Assembly (NCBI RefSeq): GCF_017086365.1
Contig: NZ_CP070969.1
Span: forward strand, 4,774,001-4,838,000
Direction of reading: 5' to 3'
Length of the DNA stretch: 64,000 nucleotides
From: Paenibacillus tianjinensis
GTDB taxonomy: Bacteria; Bacillota; Bacilli; Paenibacillales; Paenibacillaceae
Shown here: positions 54,598-64,000 of the stretch, piece by piece
Numbering within the stretch: the first letter of the stretch is position 1
Layout: each line of letters opens with the position of its first letter
Notes under the pieces: model-generated
Seen by the model: only the letters and a program-made list of their open reading frames with translations
What the model was told of the DNA's origin: nothing
Database searches by the model: none
Made by a program: the position numbers and the translations under genes

Positions 54598-55923
54598 TCA
54601 TGAGGGGTCTTTGCCTTTCTTTCTAAGGAGCTTGGCTTTGGCCAGTGTTGTCCCTTGCGGGATGGAAGTGAACTGGCTTTTGGATATACCGATTTGCTGT
54701 GAGGTATAGATGCCGGTATGCCCCGAGAACAAATAACTTACAAGACAAGCGATAAAGAGGTAAACGGCCCCTTCGGCTCCAAACAATTCAATGCCCATCA
54801 AAAAGCAGGCGATAGGCGTGTTAGTGGCACCGCAGAATACGGCGACAAAACCGAGTGCGGCCAGAAAAGGGGCATACAGGTGTAAAAATCCGGATAATGC
54901 ATGTCCTAATGTAGCTCCAATGGCAAACAACGGAGTGACTTCCCCGCCTTGAAAGCCTGCTCCCAGGGTCAGCGATGTGAATACAAGCTTTCCTAAGAAG
55001 GCAAACGGAGCAACGTCTCCGGTAAATGAATCCTGAATCAAAGGGATCCCCAGCCCCAGGTAATCTCTAGTTCCCAAAACGTACACCAGCACAATAATCA
55101 CTACACCACCGACAGCACTTTTTATCATTGGATTAGCGAACCAGCGGGTATAGCCCTTTTTCAGCGCATGAGTCAGCTCACTGAACAGGATGCTCGTAAG
55201 TCCAAACAAAATGGAAGCAAATACAACCTTAAGCAGCACTACAAAAGTCAGGGAAGGAATCTGTCCTATAGGATAGTGCAGATGTGTGATGCCCCAGAAT
55301 GAAGTAGCTGTCAAGTTTCCGACAAAGCTGGCGATAAAAGCAGGGATAAGCGCTTCATGGCTGATTAATCCTATTGCAAGCACTTCCAGTCCAAACACCG
55401 TTCCGGCCAAAGGTGTCCCAAAGATCGAGCCGAAGCCGCCGCTAATCCCGCATATCAGCAGAATCCTCCGGTCAACAGGGCCGACCTTTAACATCTTTCC
55501 GAACCAATCGGCTAAGCTGCCGCCCATCTGCACCGCTGTCCCCTCCCGTCCTGCAGAGCCGCCAAACAAATGGGTAATAAGCGTTCCAAATAATACAAGC
55601 GGAGCCATCCGCAGCATTACGGGCTCATTGCCCGCCTGAATTTGCTCCAGAATTAAGTTATTGCCTTTAGCACTGCTGCCCCCATATTTAAAATACAGCA
55701 GGCTGACCAGCGCCCCTCCCAGGGGAAGTAAAAAAAGCAGCCACGGATGGGCCAATCTTATATCCGTCACAAAGTCCAGGCTTTTCAGAAAAAAAGCTGA
55801 CGCTGTTCCTGTTAATATCCCCACTCCGCCCCCGAGTACAATCCACTTCAGTAAAGTTACCCATGATGCAGCAAACCACCATTTCTCAGCAGCCTCAGAC
55901 CATTTTTGTTTCAACCGGGTCAT
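54598..55923 (-). CDS. CLC-F fluoride/proton antiporter
   Basis: A CLC-family membrane exporter of 441 residues with about ten or more helices. The selectivity-region motifs are those of the fluoride subclass: GREGT in GSAGREGTAVQMGG and, earlier, the KGNNLILEQI segment where chloride channels carry GSGIP. ATG 55921-55923 follows AAGGGAACG; the open frame upstream enters the riboswitch leader. Together with the fluoride riboswitch immediately upstream, this marks a fluoride exporter rather than a chloride channel. Confidence 0.92.
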   Translation of the reverse strand: MTRLKQKWSEAAEKWWFAASWVTLLKWIVLGGGVGILTGTASAFFLKSLDFVTDIRLAHPWLLFLLPLGGALVSLLYFKYGGSSAKGNNLILEQIQAGNEPVMLRMAPLVLFGTLITHLFGGSAGREGTAVQMGGSLADWFGKMLKVGPVDRRILLICGISGGFGSIFGTPLAGTVFGLEVLAIGLISHEALIPAFIASFVGNLTATSFWGITHLHYPIGQIPSLTFVVLLKVVFASILFGLTSILFSELTHALKKGYTRWFANPMIKSAVGGVVIIVLVYVLGTRDYLGLGIPLIQDSFTGDVAPFAFLGKLVFTSLTLGAGFQGGEVTPLFAIGATLGHALSGFLHLYAPFLAALGFVAVFCGATNTPIACFLMGIELFGAEGAVYLFIACLVSYLFSGHTGIYTSQQIGISKSQFTSIPQGTTLAKAKLLRKKGKDPS

Positions 55924-55956
55924 TACATTCGTTCCCTTCGCATTATAATCGCACAT

Positions 55957-56035
55957 AAAAATAGACTCCTACCAGGAAATATATCGCTGGTAGGAGTCAT
56001 TAGCCTCGCGGCAGTTACGGCGAACTCCATCGCCC
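55957..56035 (-). promoter_or_regulatory. Fluoride riboswitch (crcB motif) with terminator
   Basis: On the minus strand the aptamer (56035 to 55992) reads GGGCGATGGAGTTCGCC, GTAACTGCC, GCGAGGCTAATGACTCCT, the conserved crcB pattern. Its 3' end GACTCCTACCAG is also the 5' arm of a terminator hairpin (55964-55998, GACTCCTACC / GGTAGGAGTC) that ends in TTTTT before the CLC start. Fluoride would stabilise the aptamer and prevent termination. Confidence 0.93.
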
Positions 56036-56324
56036 TAGTCATCGTAGACTTATTTTAGTATTTCGCAGCAGAATCGTCAATAGTGAGGCTGGCCAGTTTT
56101 GAAGAGTTCCGGCATTTTATTCAAAATCTTGTCGACAGGTGTCACAAATAAAACAATAAACCCCATTATATCGACACAATGTGACATATAGGTCATTTAA
56201 AATAACAATAGTAAACGGATAAGTTTTATTTACTTTCAAAAAACCTGCATATACCTTACCCTATATGCCTAAATATTTCATTTTTTATCAGTTTACCAAA
56301 ATAAATGTACTACAAAATATTATA

Positions 56325-56353
56325 TTGACGTAAGAATTATTAACATGTAGTAT
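56325..56353 (+). promoter_or_regulatory. Promoter of the peptide ABC operon
   Basis: TTGACG (56325-56330), 17 bases, TAGTAT (56348-56353). Transcription should start near 56361, giving a 5' leader of about 330 bases. Confidence 0.7.
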
Positions 56354-56688
56354 AAACCATAATTTATATACAAAGGTTTTGCCCGCCAGGTTGGGGAGTT
56401 TCATCCTGTCTCTAATTGACCTCCGGTCTATTCGGCGCCCCATGCCGTATTGCAGAAACGGACGTCGCCTAACAGAGCAAAGGGTTATTACAGTGGACAG
56501 AAGAAACTCTTCAACACTATTAAGATCATTCATTGGGCAAGCACTATCTAACTGCCGAGGAGGTCGAACAAAGCCTTAGATTACAGAGAGACAGCAAGAG
56601 CGCGGACTGCACCCCAGAACAACTCAATTTTAAGTCCAGTATCCAGGTAAACTACTTACCCGCACTTAAAAAAGGAGGAGTAAACGGA
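56354..56688 (+). other. Long unexplained leader of the peptide ABC operon
   Basis: Between the promoter and the binding-protein ATG are about 330 bases that I cannot assign. The first part is GC-rich and probably folded (GCCCGCCAGG, GGCGCCCCATGCCG, AACGGACGTCGCC). No T-box sequence, terminator or known riboswitch core is visible. An open frame runs into the SBP gene but the ribosome site is only at the real start. The stretch 56046-56324, upstream, is AT-rich with TGTCACA/TGTGACA segments and no gene. Confidence 0.5.
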
Positions 56689-58425
56689 ATGACAAAAAAA
56701 AGAAATTGGTGGTCTATCTTACTTATCGTATCGCTCATAGGAATTTTGTTCACTGGCTGCAGTACAAATAACACTGCAAATACTCCTAACGCTACTGCAG
56801 AGAGCACAGCTCCTGCTGAAAGTGCAGCACCTGAAGCCTCCGCACCGGCCGCTGACGCACCGGTTGACGGCGGAACCCTCGTATTAAGCTCCTTCTCCGA
56901 TATCGTAAATATTAACCCGCTCCTGATTGGAGACACTTCTTCAGGCGATATCGCTAACTTCGTATTTGCACAAATCTATGACCTGGACCGCGCAGGTAAT
57001 GTAACCGCCGAACCGTGGTCGCTGGCTGCAGAGCTTCCGGAAATCTCCGCAGATGGTCTGACCTACACTGTTAAATTAAAAGATAACATTAAATGGAGTG
57101 ACGGCCAGCCGATTACTGCGGATGATGTAGTGTATACAGTTGAAACCGCGAAGAATCCGGAAACCGGATCACCGCTGATCAGCCAGTATGATAAGGTAAA
57201 AACCGTTGAAAAGGTTGATGACCATACCGTTAAATTTACAATGAACCAGGTCTATGCTCCGTTCCTGTATGCTTTGTGCCAAGCCATCGTACCCGCGCAT
57301 GTTCTGAAGGATGTAGCTCCAAAAGAAATTCAAACCAATCCATATGGCACAGACCCGGCTAAAACCGTAACAAGCGGACCATGGAAATGGACAGCCTGGA
57401 AACAAGGCGAAAGCCACACGCTGGACGCTAATCCGGACTACTGGGGAGAAGTTAAACCTCATATTTCCCAGCTCGTATACAAAATCTACGCGGATCAGAA
57501 TACCGAAGTTCAAGCCATTCTGAAAGGCGACACCGACCACATCAGTGCTATTCCGGTAACACAGGTTGAGGCAGCCAAAGCAGACGGCGATATTGCGATC
57601 ATCCAAAAGCCGGGTGCGCAGTATGAATATCTCGGTTTCAACTTTGATGCGAATAATTTCAAAGACAAATATGGATTATTCGAAGGCCAGAAGACCAGAC
57701 AGGCGATTGCCCACGCTCTCAACCGTCAAGGCATGGTTGATAATATCCTTAAAGGTGTCGGCGCGCTGATGAATGCACCGTTCCTGCCGGATACATGGGC
57801 TGATCCGGGTGATGCAGCTGTGAACTATGACTACAATGCAGAAACAGCCAAGAAGCTCCTCGCTGAAGATGGCTGGGTTGCCGGCACTGACGGGATTCTC
57901 ACCAAAGACGGCCACCGCTTCTCCTTCGAGCTGCAGTACAATGCAGGTAACAGCCGCCGTGAACAGGTTGCTGCCGTTATCCAGCAGAACCTGAAGGATG
58001 TAGGCATTGAAGTGACTCCTAAAGCCATTGACTTCGCTTCCTGGATTGACCAGAATGTCACACCGGGTAAATTCCAGGCGGTTCTCCTGGCCTGGTCCCT
58101 GAATAACCCGGATCCGGATGCAGAGAGCATTTTCTCTTCCAAGTACTTCCCGCCGGCTGGCCAGAACGCAGGCTGGTATAAGAATGAGAAGCTGGATCAG
58201 CTGTGGGTAGACGGATACTCTACCGTTGATCAGGATAAACGCAAAGAGATTTATAAAGAAGTAGGTAAAGAAATTTCCACCGATCTTCCTTACGTATTCC
58301 TGTACCAGTACGGTCAGGCGATTGGTACGGGTCCTAGAGTCCACTGGGCAGAAGAAGATGCTCCGGAACCATCACTCGGCTACGGACAATTCTTCCATGC
58401 TATTAAATGGTGGGTAACGGATTAA
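56689..58425 (+). CDS. Peptide-binding lipoprotein (SBP family 5)
   Basis: Oligo- or dipeptide ABC importer binding protein, 578 residues. Signal peptide with lipobox FTGC (cysteine 23 by this start), a Ser/Ala/Pro/Glu tether, then family-5 motifs: GGTLVLSSFSDIVNINPLL, NIKWSDGQPITADDVVYTVE, KFTMNQVYAPFLYALC, and DPDAESIFSSKYFPP. The start is ATG 56689-56691 with AAGGAGGAG upstream. First gene of the operon with permeases and ATPases immediately downstream. Which peptides are carried is unknown. Confidence 0.93.
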   Translation: MTKKRNWWSILLIVSLIGILFTGCSTNNTANTPNATAESTAPAESAAPEASAPAADAPVDGGTLVLSSFSDIVNINPLLIGDTSSGDIANFVFAQIYDLDRAGNVTAEPWSLAAELPEISADGLTYTVKLKDNIKWSDGQPITADDVVYTVETAKNPETGSPLISQYDKVKTVEKVDDHTVKFTMNQVYAPFLYALCQAIVPAHVLKDVAPKEIQTNPYGTDPAKTVTSGPWKWTAWKQGESHTLDANPDYWGEVKPHISQLVYKIYADQNTEVQAILKGDTDHISAIPVTQVEAAKADGDIAIIQKPGAQYEYLGFNFDANNFKDKYGLFEGQKTRQAIAHALNRQGMVDNILKGVGALMNAPFLPDTWADPGDAAVNYDYNAETAKKLLAEDGWVAGTDGILTKDGHRFSFELQYNAGNSRREQVAAVIQQNLKDVGIEVTPKAIDFASWIDQNVTPGKFQAVLLAWSLNNPDPDAESIFSSKYFPPAGQNAGWYKNEKLDQLWVDGYSTVDQDKRKEIYKEVGKEISTDLPYVFLYQYGQAIGTGPRVHWAEEDAPEPSLGYGQFFHAIKWWVTD

Positions 58426-58453
58426 CAAAACGGACACAGGAAATAGAATCTCG

Positions 58454-58490
58454 GAAGGGGAAAGAGAAGTCTCTTTCTCCTTCTCCTTTT
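58454..58490 (+). repeat. Intercistronic hairpin after the SBP gene
   Basis: GAAGGGGAAAGAGA, AG, TCTCTTTCTCCTTC, then TCCTTTTG. An outer pair ATAGAATC / GATTCTAT (58443-58508 region) encloses it. A stem at this place after a binding-protein gene could be partial terminator or mRNA stabiliser, giving more binding protein than permease. Confidence 0.6.
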
Positions 58491-58549
58491 GTCTATGGGG
58501 GACTGCATTCCGGATTCTATACCCTAACTTCTCTAGGAGGATATAGTTC

Positions 58550-59521
58550 ATGACAGAATATCTGATCCGTCGCGTACTGCAATCAGTACTGGTCATCTTT
58601 CTGATTACACTGCTTACATTTCTTCTCATTCATGCCGCTCCCGGAGGGCCGACCAAAGTGATGCTGTCCCCGGGGCTGTCCCCGGAGGTTCTTGAGCAGC
58701 AGGCTAAGAATCTCGGTCTGGATAAACCTATCCCGGTCCAGTATGTCCGCTGGATTGGCGATTTGCTGCAAGGCGATTTGGGTTACACATTCAAAAACCA
58801 TATTGCCGTATCCGCTCTGATCTGGCCGCGTATCGCCAATACTTTCATTCTCATGGGGGCTGCCTGGCTGGTTTCGCTGGTGATCGCGATCCCATGGGGT
58901 ATCTATAACAGTACCAAGGTATACGGCTTCTCTGATCAGACGGCCTCCTTCATCTCCTATCTGGGGTTCGCAATGCCCACCTTCTGGTTCGGAATACTGC
59001 TTCAGCAGTGGCTGTCCATTAAGCTGGACTGGTTTCCGCTCTCGGATATGCATTCCAGAGGACATGAGGGGGATATCGGAGACTTATTCATGCACCTCGT
59101 ATTGCCTGTAACGGTTCTTGCGCTTGGCTTCCTCGCCTCTTATATGAAATATGCCCGGTCAAGCATGCTCGAGGTCCTCGATCAGGATTATATCCGGACT
59201 GCCCGCGCCAAAGGGGTACAGGAACGCAAAGTCGTATTCCGGCATGCGCTGCGCAACGCGCTTATCCCGATTATTACGATACTGGGACTTGATCTGCCTA
59301 TTCTGGTAGCAGGGGCCGCATTGACGGAGAATGTCTTTAACTGGCCGGGGATGGGCCGCTGGTTTGTAGAAATGGCGAGCTCACGTGAATATTCGGCCCT
59401 TATGGCCATCACCATTATCACAGCTGTCATGGTCGTCATCGGTAATCTGGTGGCTGACATCCTGTATGCCGTAGTCGATCCCCGTGTAAAACTCGGCAAG
59501 CAAGGAGGCAAAGCAGCATGA
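58550..59521 (+). CDS. Peptide ABC permease (DppB/OppB type)
   Basis: Inner-membrane permease of 323 residues with six helices and the EAA-type loop (LDQDYIRTARAKGVQERKVVFRHALRNALIPI). N-terminus MTEYLIRRVLQSVLVIFLITLLTFLLIHAAPGGP is typical of OppB. The ATG follows AGGAGG. Its end overlaps the next permease by four bases (59518-59521). Confidence 0.95.
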   Translation: MTEYLIRRVLQSVLVIFLITLLTFLLIHAAPGGPTKVMLSPGLSPEVLEQQAKNLGLDKPIPVQYVRWIGDLLQGDLGYTFKNHIAVSALIWPRIANTFILMGAAWLVSLVIAIPWGIYNSTKVYGFSDQTASFISYLGFAMPTFWFGILLQQWLSIKLDWFPLSDMHSRGHEGDIGDLFMHLVLPVTVLALGFLASYMKYARSSMLEVLDQDYIRTARAKGVQERKVVFRHALRNALIPIITILGLDLPILVAGAALTENVFNWPGMGRWFVEMASSREYSALMAITIITAVMVVIGNLVADILYAVVDPRVKLGKQGGKAA

Positions 59522-60537
59522 GTACCGACCATTCACAACTTGTTGCCCAATCGTCTGCATCTGCTTCCGGAACACCTGATAACGGTTTGGCACCTACTCC
59601 CGATCCGCAGATTTCAGCGGATGTTTCCAAGCGGCCTCCGGGTCCATGGGCAGTGCTGTGGAAGAAATTCTCCCGCAATCCTTATGCGATGAGCGGACTT
59701 ATTGTATTACTCGTCTTTATTATCGCCGGGATATTAGCCCCTAAGCTTACCAAGTTCGACCCGGCAGCCATTGATTTGATGTTTCCTAATCTGAAGCCGG
59801 GTGCCGAAGGCCATTTGCTTGGGACAGACGAGCTTGGGCGCGATGTGTTTACCAGACTTTTGTACAGCGCGAGAATTTCCCTGATGATCGGTTTCTCTGT
59901 TGCCTTGGCCTCGGTTGCGATCGGTTCCGTTATCGGGGCAATATCAGGATATTTTGGCGGCTGGGTCGATACGGTATTCATGCGTATTGTTGATGTGATG
60001 AACTCTGTACCTTCCCTTTTCCTGAATATCCTGTTCATGGCCATCTTCGGGTCGCAGATTAAATACATGATTCTGATCCTGGCCCTGACGAGCTGGATGA
60101 GCATTGCCCGGCTGGTCCGCGGTACCTTCCTGCAGCTAAGGGAGATGCAATATGTTGAAGCCGCCAAAGCGATCGGCGTATCGAACTGGGGAATTATATT
60201 CCGCCATCTGCTTCGCAATGCGAGCTTCCCGATCATCGTCAATGCGACTCTGATGGTCGGCGGTGCCATTCTGAGTGAATCGGCACTCTCTTATCTGGGG
60301 CTAGGTGTACAGGCACCGAAAGCCAGCTGGGGAGTCATGCTCAGCAATGCCCAGGAATTCATGCTGGTTGACCCGATGCAGGCCGTATATCCGGGCCTGT
60401 GCATTCTACTTGTAGTACTCGCCGTCAACTTTATCGGCGACGGAATCCGGGATGCTCTTGATCCCAGACAGCAAGTGACCAAATCCCGGAGGAGGCTGGA
60501 AAAATGGCGGAAAAATTACTCGAAATCCGGAAACTGA
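59518..60537 (+). CDS. Peptide ABC permease (DppC/OppC type)
   Basis: Inner-membrane permease of 339 residues. An acidic, Pro/Ser-rich cytoplasmic N-terminus (about 1-45) precedes the first helix; the conserved GTDELGRDVFTRLLYSARISL and the EAA loop (VEAAKAIGVSNWGIIFRHLLRNASFPI) mark the OppC group. Overlaps the first ATPase gene by 34 bases. Confidence 0.95.
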   Translation: MSTDHSQLVAQSSASASGTPDNGLAPTPDPQISADVSKRPPGPWAVLWKKFSRNPYAMSGLIVLLVFIIAGILAPKLTKFDPAAIDLMFPNLKPGAEGHLLGTDELGRDVFTRLLYSARISLMIGFSVALASVAIGSVIGAISGYFGGWVDTVFMRIVDVMNSVPSLFLNILFMAIFGSQIKYMILILALTSWMSIARLVRGTFLQLREMQYVEAAKAIGVSNWGIIFRHLLRNASFPIIVNATLMVGGAILSESALSYLGLGVQAPKASWGVMLSNAQEFMLVDPMQAVYPGLCILLVVLAVNFIGDGIRDALDPRQQVTKSRRRLEKWRKNYSKSGN

Positions 60538-61523
60538 CCACCGGCTTTGCCACCGAAAAGGGGCTCGTCAAAGCTACAGATGCCATCTCGATTTCCGTTA
60601 AGAAAGGCCAGACGGTCTGTCTTGTCGGTGAATCCGGCAGCGGAAAAAGCGTAACCTCACTGGCTATCATGCGTTTGATCGATTATGCCGGAGGAATGAT
60701 TATGGAAGGCAGCATTGATTTCCATGGTCAGGATCTTGCCGCGAAGAAGCAGGAGGACATGCGTAAAATCCGCGGCAACCAGATCGCGATGATCTTTCAG
60801 GACCCGATGTCCTCTCTCAATCCGGTATTCACCGTAGGCGAACAAATAGCTGAGAGCCTTCGGCTGCATCAGAACAAAGGTAACGAAGAAGCGATGAAAG
60901 CTGCTGTTGATCTGCTTAAGCTGGTTGGCATTCCGGCACCCGAGATCCGGGCTAAGCAATATCCGCATGAACTGTCCGGCGGGATGTGCCAGCGCGTCGT
61001 CATCGCCATTGCGCTCGCCTGTAACCCCGAGCTGCTGATTGCCGATGAACCGACGACAGCCCTTGATGTAACAGTCCAGGCGCAGATCCTCGATCTTCTG
61101 CGTAAGCTTCAGGCGGAGCTTGGCATGTCGATCCTGCTGATCACTCATGATATGGGGGTAGCTGCAGAGATGGCAGACCGGATTGCGGTTATGTATGCGG
61201 GGGCTATCGTCGAGGAAGGTACGGTTGAAGAGATTTTCGATCATCCCAGCCATCCATATACAGTGGGGCTGCTGCAGTCCATTCCCGGCTTTGAAGGGGA
61301 ACGCGGCGGTGAGCTGTATACCATTCGCGGAACCATCCCTCCGATCGGCCAGCTTCCCTCCGGCTGCCGCTTTCATCCGCGCTGCCCTCATGCGATGGAC
61401 GTCTGCCGCAGCCAGGAGCCGCCGAATTTCATGGTTACGAGCGATCACCGGACGTCCTGCTGGCTGTTCCAAGACAAACCGGTCCAGACCGATTACAGCG
61501 ATGAGGTGAGAACACATGGTTAA
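60504..61523 (+). CDS. Peptide ABC ATPase (DppD/OppD type)
   Basis: ATP-binding subunit of 339 residues. Walker [10 protein letters not shown]-loop [14 protein letters not shown], signature LSGGM, Walker [13 protein letters not shown]. The C-terminal oligopeptide-transporter domain ([15 protein letters not shown]) has the cysteine motif of this subfamily. Overlaps the next ATPase by eight bases. Confidence 0.96.
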   Translation: MAEKLLEIRKLTTGFATEKGLVKATDAISISVKKGQTVCLVGESGSGKSVTSLAIMRLIDYAGGMIMEGSIDFHGQDLAAKKQEDMRKIRGNQIAMIFQDPMSSLNPVFTVGEQIAESLRLHQNKGNEEAMKAAVDLLKLVGIPAPEIRAKQYPHELSGGMCQRVVIAIALACNPELLIADEPTTALDVTVQAQILDLLRKLQAELGMSILLITHDMGVAAEMADRIAVMYAGAIVEEGTVEEIFDHPSHPYTVGLLQSIPGFEGERGGELYTIRGTIPPIGQLPSGCRFHPRCPHAMDVCRSQEPPNFMVTSDHRTSCWLFQDKPVQTDYSDEVRTHG

Positions 61524-62538
61524 GGAAGCGGTTGTTACAGCCGACAGTAAAGCTTTGTCCTCAGCCGAGGTACTGGTTGACATAAAGGACGTCAAAAAAT
61601 ATTTCCCCATCACCAAAGGCCTGCTGAACCGGACTGTCGGCCAAGTAAAAGCTGTTGACGGGGTAAGCCTGGCCATCCGCAAAGGCGAAACCTTTGGCCT
61701 GGTCGGAGAATCCGGCTGCGGGAAGTCTACCTTTGGACGTCTGCTGCTCCGGCTGCAGAGTGTGACAGAAGGAGAAGTGCTGTTTAAAGGTAAAGATATT
61801 CATGCTCTAAGGCATCAGGAGATGCGCCGCCTGCGCGAAGAAATGCAGATTATTTTTCAGGACCCGTTCGGATCACTGAATCCCCGCTTTCTCGTCAAGG
61901 ATATCATCGGCGAACCGCTGCGCATTCACCGGAGCATGTCTGCACGGGATATCGATGCCAGAGTGGTGGAGCTTATGGAGCTCGTAGGGCTTGATGCCAG
62001 CCGGAGAAACCGCTACCCGCATGAGTTCTCCGGCGGACAGCGCCAGCGGATCGGTATTGCCAGGGCCATCGCACTGAATCCGCAGTTCATCGTTGCCGAT
62101 GAAGCGGTATCTGCGCTCGATGTATCCGTCCAGTCCCAGGTGATCAATCTGCTCATGAAGCTGCAGAAGGAGCTTGGACTGACCTTCTTATTCATCGCCC
62201 ACGGCCTGAATGTCGTACGCCATATCTCGGACCGCGTAGGAGTTATGTATCTGGGTAAGCTGGTTGAAGTCGCTGAGACGGAGACGCTGTTCGCCGCTCC
62301 TCTGCATCCCTATACAGCAGCGCTTCTCTCCGCCATTCCCAAGCCGACCCCAAGACGCAAGCAGGACCGTATTGTCCTGGAGGGCGATGTCCCTTCTCCC
62401 GCCAATCCACCTTCCGGCTGCAGGTTTCATACCCGCTGTCCTTTGGCACAGGAGAAATGCCGCTTACAGGAGCCGCTGCTTGAGGAGGCAGCACCCGGGC
62501 GGATGGTAGCCTGCCATTTCCCGCTGGCTTCTGTGTAG
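61516..62538 (+). CDS. Peptide ABC ATPase (DppF/OppF type)
   Basis: Second ATP-binding subunit, 340 residues. Walker [11 protein letters not shown]-loop [14 protein letters not shown], signature SGGQ, Walker [13 protein letters not shown]. The C-terminal [15 protein letters not shown] motif is present. Unusual only in Walker B: Ala-Val replaces the more common Pro-Thr after Asp-Glu. Last gene of the operon, followed by a terminator. Confidence 0.96.
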   Translation: MVKEAVVTADSKALSSAEVLVDIKDVKKYFPITKGLLNRTVGQVKAVDGVSLAIRKGETFGLVGESGCGKSTFGRLLLRLQSVTEGEVLFKGKDIHALRHQEMRRLREEMQIIFQDPFGSLNPRFLVKDIIGEPLRIHRSMSARDIDARVVELMELVGLDASRRNRYPHEFSGGQRQRIGIARAIALNPQFIVADEAVSALDVSVQSQVINLLMKLQKELGLTFLFIAHGLNVVRHISDRVGVMYLGKLVEVAETETLFAAPLHPYTAALLSAIPKPTPRRKQDRIVLEGDVPSPANPPSGCRFHTRCPLAQEKCRLQEPLLEEAAPGRMVACHFPLASV

Positions 62539-62561
62539 CTGAAGACTTCTCAAGAAGCAGC

Positions 62562-62594
62562 AAAAAACGCCTAACCGGCCGGTTAGGCGTTTTT
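62562..62594 (+). terminator. Terminator after the peptide ABC operon
   Basis: AAAAACGCCTAACC, GGCC, GGTTAGGCGTTTTT: a perfect palindrome with T run. It also serves the convergent cymR. Confidence 0.92.
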
Positions 62595-62626
62595 GGTGAA
62601 GCTGGCAATACAGATGAAGAACAGCT

Positions 62627-63046
62627 CTAGATATAGAACATATAGTTATCTGCCTTGTTTTCTTCCTTATAGTTAATCAGGTCAGACAAGGTCGTGGAAT
62701 CCATCACATCGGCGATGCTATCGCGGATGCGCAGCCAGAGATCGCGCTTGGCCGGGTCGTCTTCCTCGGTGAAATCAACCGGGGAGATCGGTCCTTCCAG
62801 CACGCGGATAATGTCACCGGCAGTGATGGTGGCTGAATCGCGGGAAAGAATATATCCGCCGTAGGCGCCGCGGATGCTCTTTACAAGTCCGGCATTCCGC
62901 AGCGGGGCAATTAATTGCTCCAGATAATGCTCGGACAATCCGTTTTTTTCGGCAATGCTTTTAAGCGATGTAGGCCCCTCGCCGAATTTCAGGGCAAGCT
63001 CCATCATAATGGTTAATCCGTAACGTCCTTTTGTTGATATTTTCAA
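62627..63046 (-). CDS. cymR: RrF2-family repressor CymR
   Basis: A 139-residue Rrf2 winged-helix regulator. It begins MKISTKGRYGLTIMMELALKFGEGPTSLKSIAEKNGLSEHYLEQLIAPL, with the RGAYGGYILSRD wing. It has no cysteines, so it is not an Fe-S sensor like IscR; the best match is CymR, the repressor of cysteine metabolism genes that acts with CysK. The start is TTG 63044-63046 with AGAGGTG upstream. It is divergent from mnmA. Confidence 0.93.
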   Translation of the reverse strand: MKISTKGRYGLTIMMELALKFGEGPTSLKSIAEKNGLSEHYLEQLIAPLRNAGLVKSIRGAYGGYILSRDSATITAGDIIRVLEGPISPVDFTEEDDPAKRDLWLRIRDSIADVMDSTTLSDLINYKEENKADNYMFYI

Positions 63047-63103
63047 AGGGGCACCTCTTTCGGTTTAATTGCTGCTGGTGTCTGAATCATAGAAAGCTCA
63101 GTA

Positions 63104-63118
63104 GACATGAGAAATGTC
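63104..63118. promoter_or_regulatory. Short inverted repeat in the cymR-mnmA intergenic region
   Basis: GACAT, GAGAA, ATGTC. A possible operator for autoregulation by the Rrf2 protein; short arms make chance occurrence plausible. Confidence 0.3.
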
Positions 63119-63294
63119 ATATCAACGTATTCCGATGTTTGCTCTATGCTTATGTTATCATATCTACAGACACATTTGCAGCGCAAAACACAACTTTTTG
63201 GCAAAATGTTCGCCTCCGGTGGACAAATTGTCAAAATCGCCTGCTTTTCCGCAACAAATTCCTCTGATCAGAGGCAGCTTGGGGTAGACAGGTG

Positions 63295-63303
63295 TGTTAT
63301 AAT
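63295..63303 (+). promoter_or_regulatory. Extended -10 promoter of mnmA
   Basis: TGTTATAAT gives an extended -10 (TGn-TATAAT) at 63295-63303, with only a poor -35. It leaves a 5' leader of about 55 bases. Confidence 0.55.
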
Positions 63304-63350
63304 ACAAAATGAGCCGGGTGTTTAGTGTGATACCGGTATTTTTTGCATAG

Positions 63351-64000
<650 letters not shown>

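Noticed and set aside
56533..56688. In-frame upstream part of the peptide SBP gene
   Set aside because: It encodes no signal peptide and lacks a ribosome site; the ATG at 56689 has AAGGAGGAG and opens a lipoprotein signal.

Overview
The window is a chromosomal segment of a low-to-moderate GC, endospore-forming Firmicute, most likely a Paenibacillus. The evidence is the sporulation genes (gpr, spoIIP), a perfect CIRCE element, a leuS T-box, the SLH-anchored polysaccharidase, the YesM/YesN two-component pair, and the gene order hrcA-grpE-dnaK / hemW-lepA-(yqxA-like)-spoIIP-gpr / rpsT / holA / comEC-comEB-comEA / comER, which follows the Bacillus subtilis block. I saw no rRNA, tRNA, CRISPR array, insertion sequence, prophage or origin.

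Layout. 1-2.9 kb: heat-shock operon hrcA-grpE-dnaK (dnaK cut by the window edge). 2.9-5.9 kb: a broken SDR gene with a TetR regulator and two matching operators, an unknown membrane-anchored protein and a GNAT enzyme. 6-17.5 kb: conserved housekeeping and sporulation genes, with DinB and DUF1304 genes and an ECF sigma/anti-sigma pair. 17.7-21.3 kb: a small unknown gene and a 2-keto-3-deoxygluconate cluster (eda, kdgK, kdgR). 21.4-28.5 kb: a second ECF sigma/anti-sigma pair and the competence genes. 28.6-32.5 kb: leuS with its T-box and an AI-2E family membrane protein. 32.6-50.6 kb: a beta-glucan utilisation locus. 50.8-56 kb: a zinc-ribbon protein, a PRC-barrel protein, a cysteine desulfurase, DUF523, a YedK/HMCES-type SRAP protein, a small Sm-like candidate, and a CLC-F fluoride exporter under a fluoride riboswitch. 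56.3-62.5 kb: a five-gene peptide ABC operon behind a long unexplained leader. 62.6-64 kb: cymR and the start of mnmA.

The main discovery is in the beta-glucan locus. Four separate promoters, upstream of two GH16 lichenases, the S-layer GH16 enzyme and the sugar ABC/GH94 operon, share one architecture: TTTGTTATnC, 11 bases, a TTGKTAT-containing box, 19 bases, then a -10 hexamer. All spacings are identical in the four cases and there is no independent -35. This looks like a class-II activator regulon, most simply read by the AraC-type response regulator (YesN-like) encoded in the middle of the locus. In the model, secreted lichenases and the cell-wall-tethered GH16 enzyme cut beta-1,3(-1,4)-glucan, the ABC importer takes up oligosaccharides, and the GH94 protein phosphorolyses them in the cytoplasm. 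Orthogonal controls are a cre-like site at the first lichenase and an inverted repeat between the orphan solute-binding protein and the sensor kinase.
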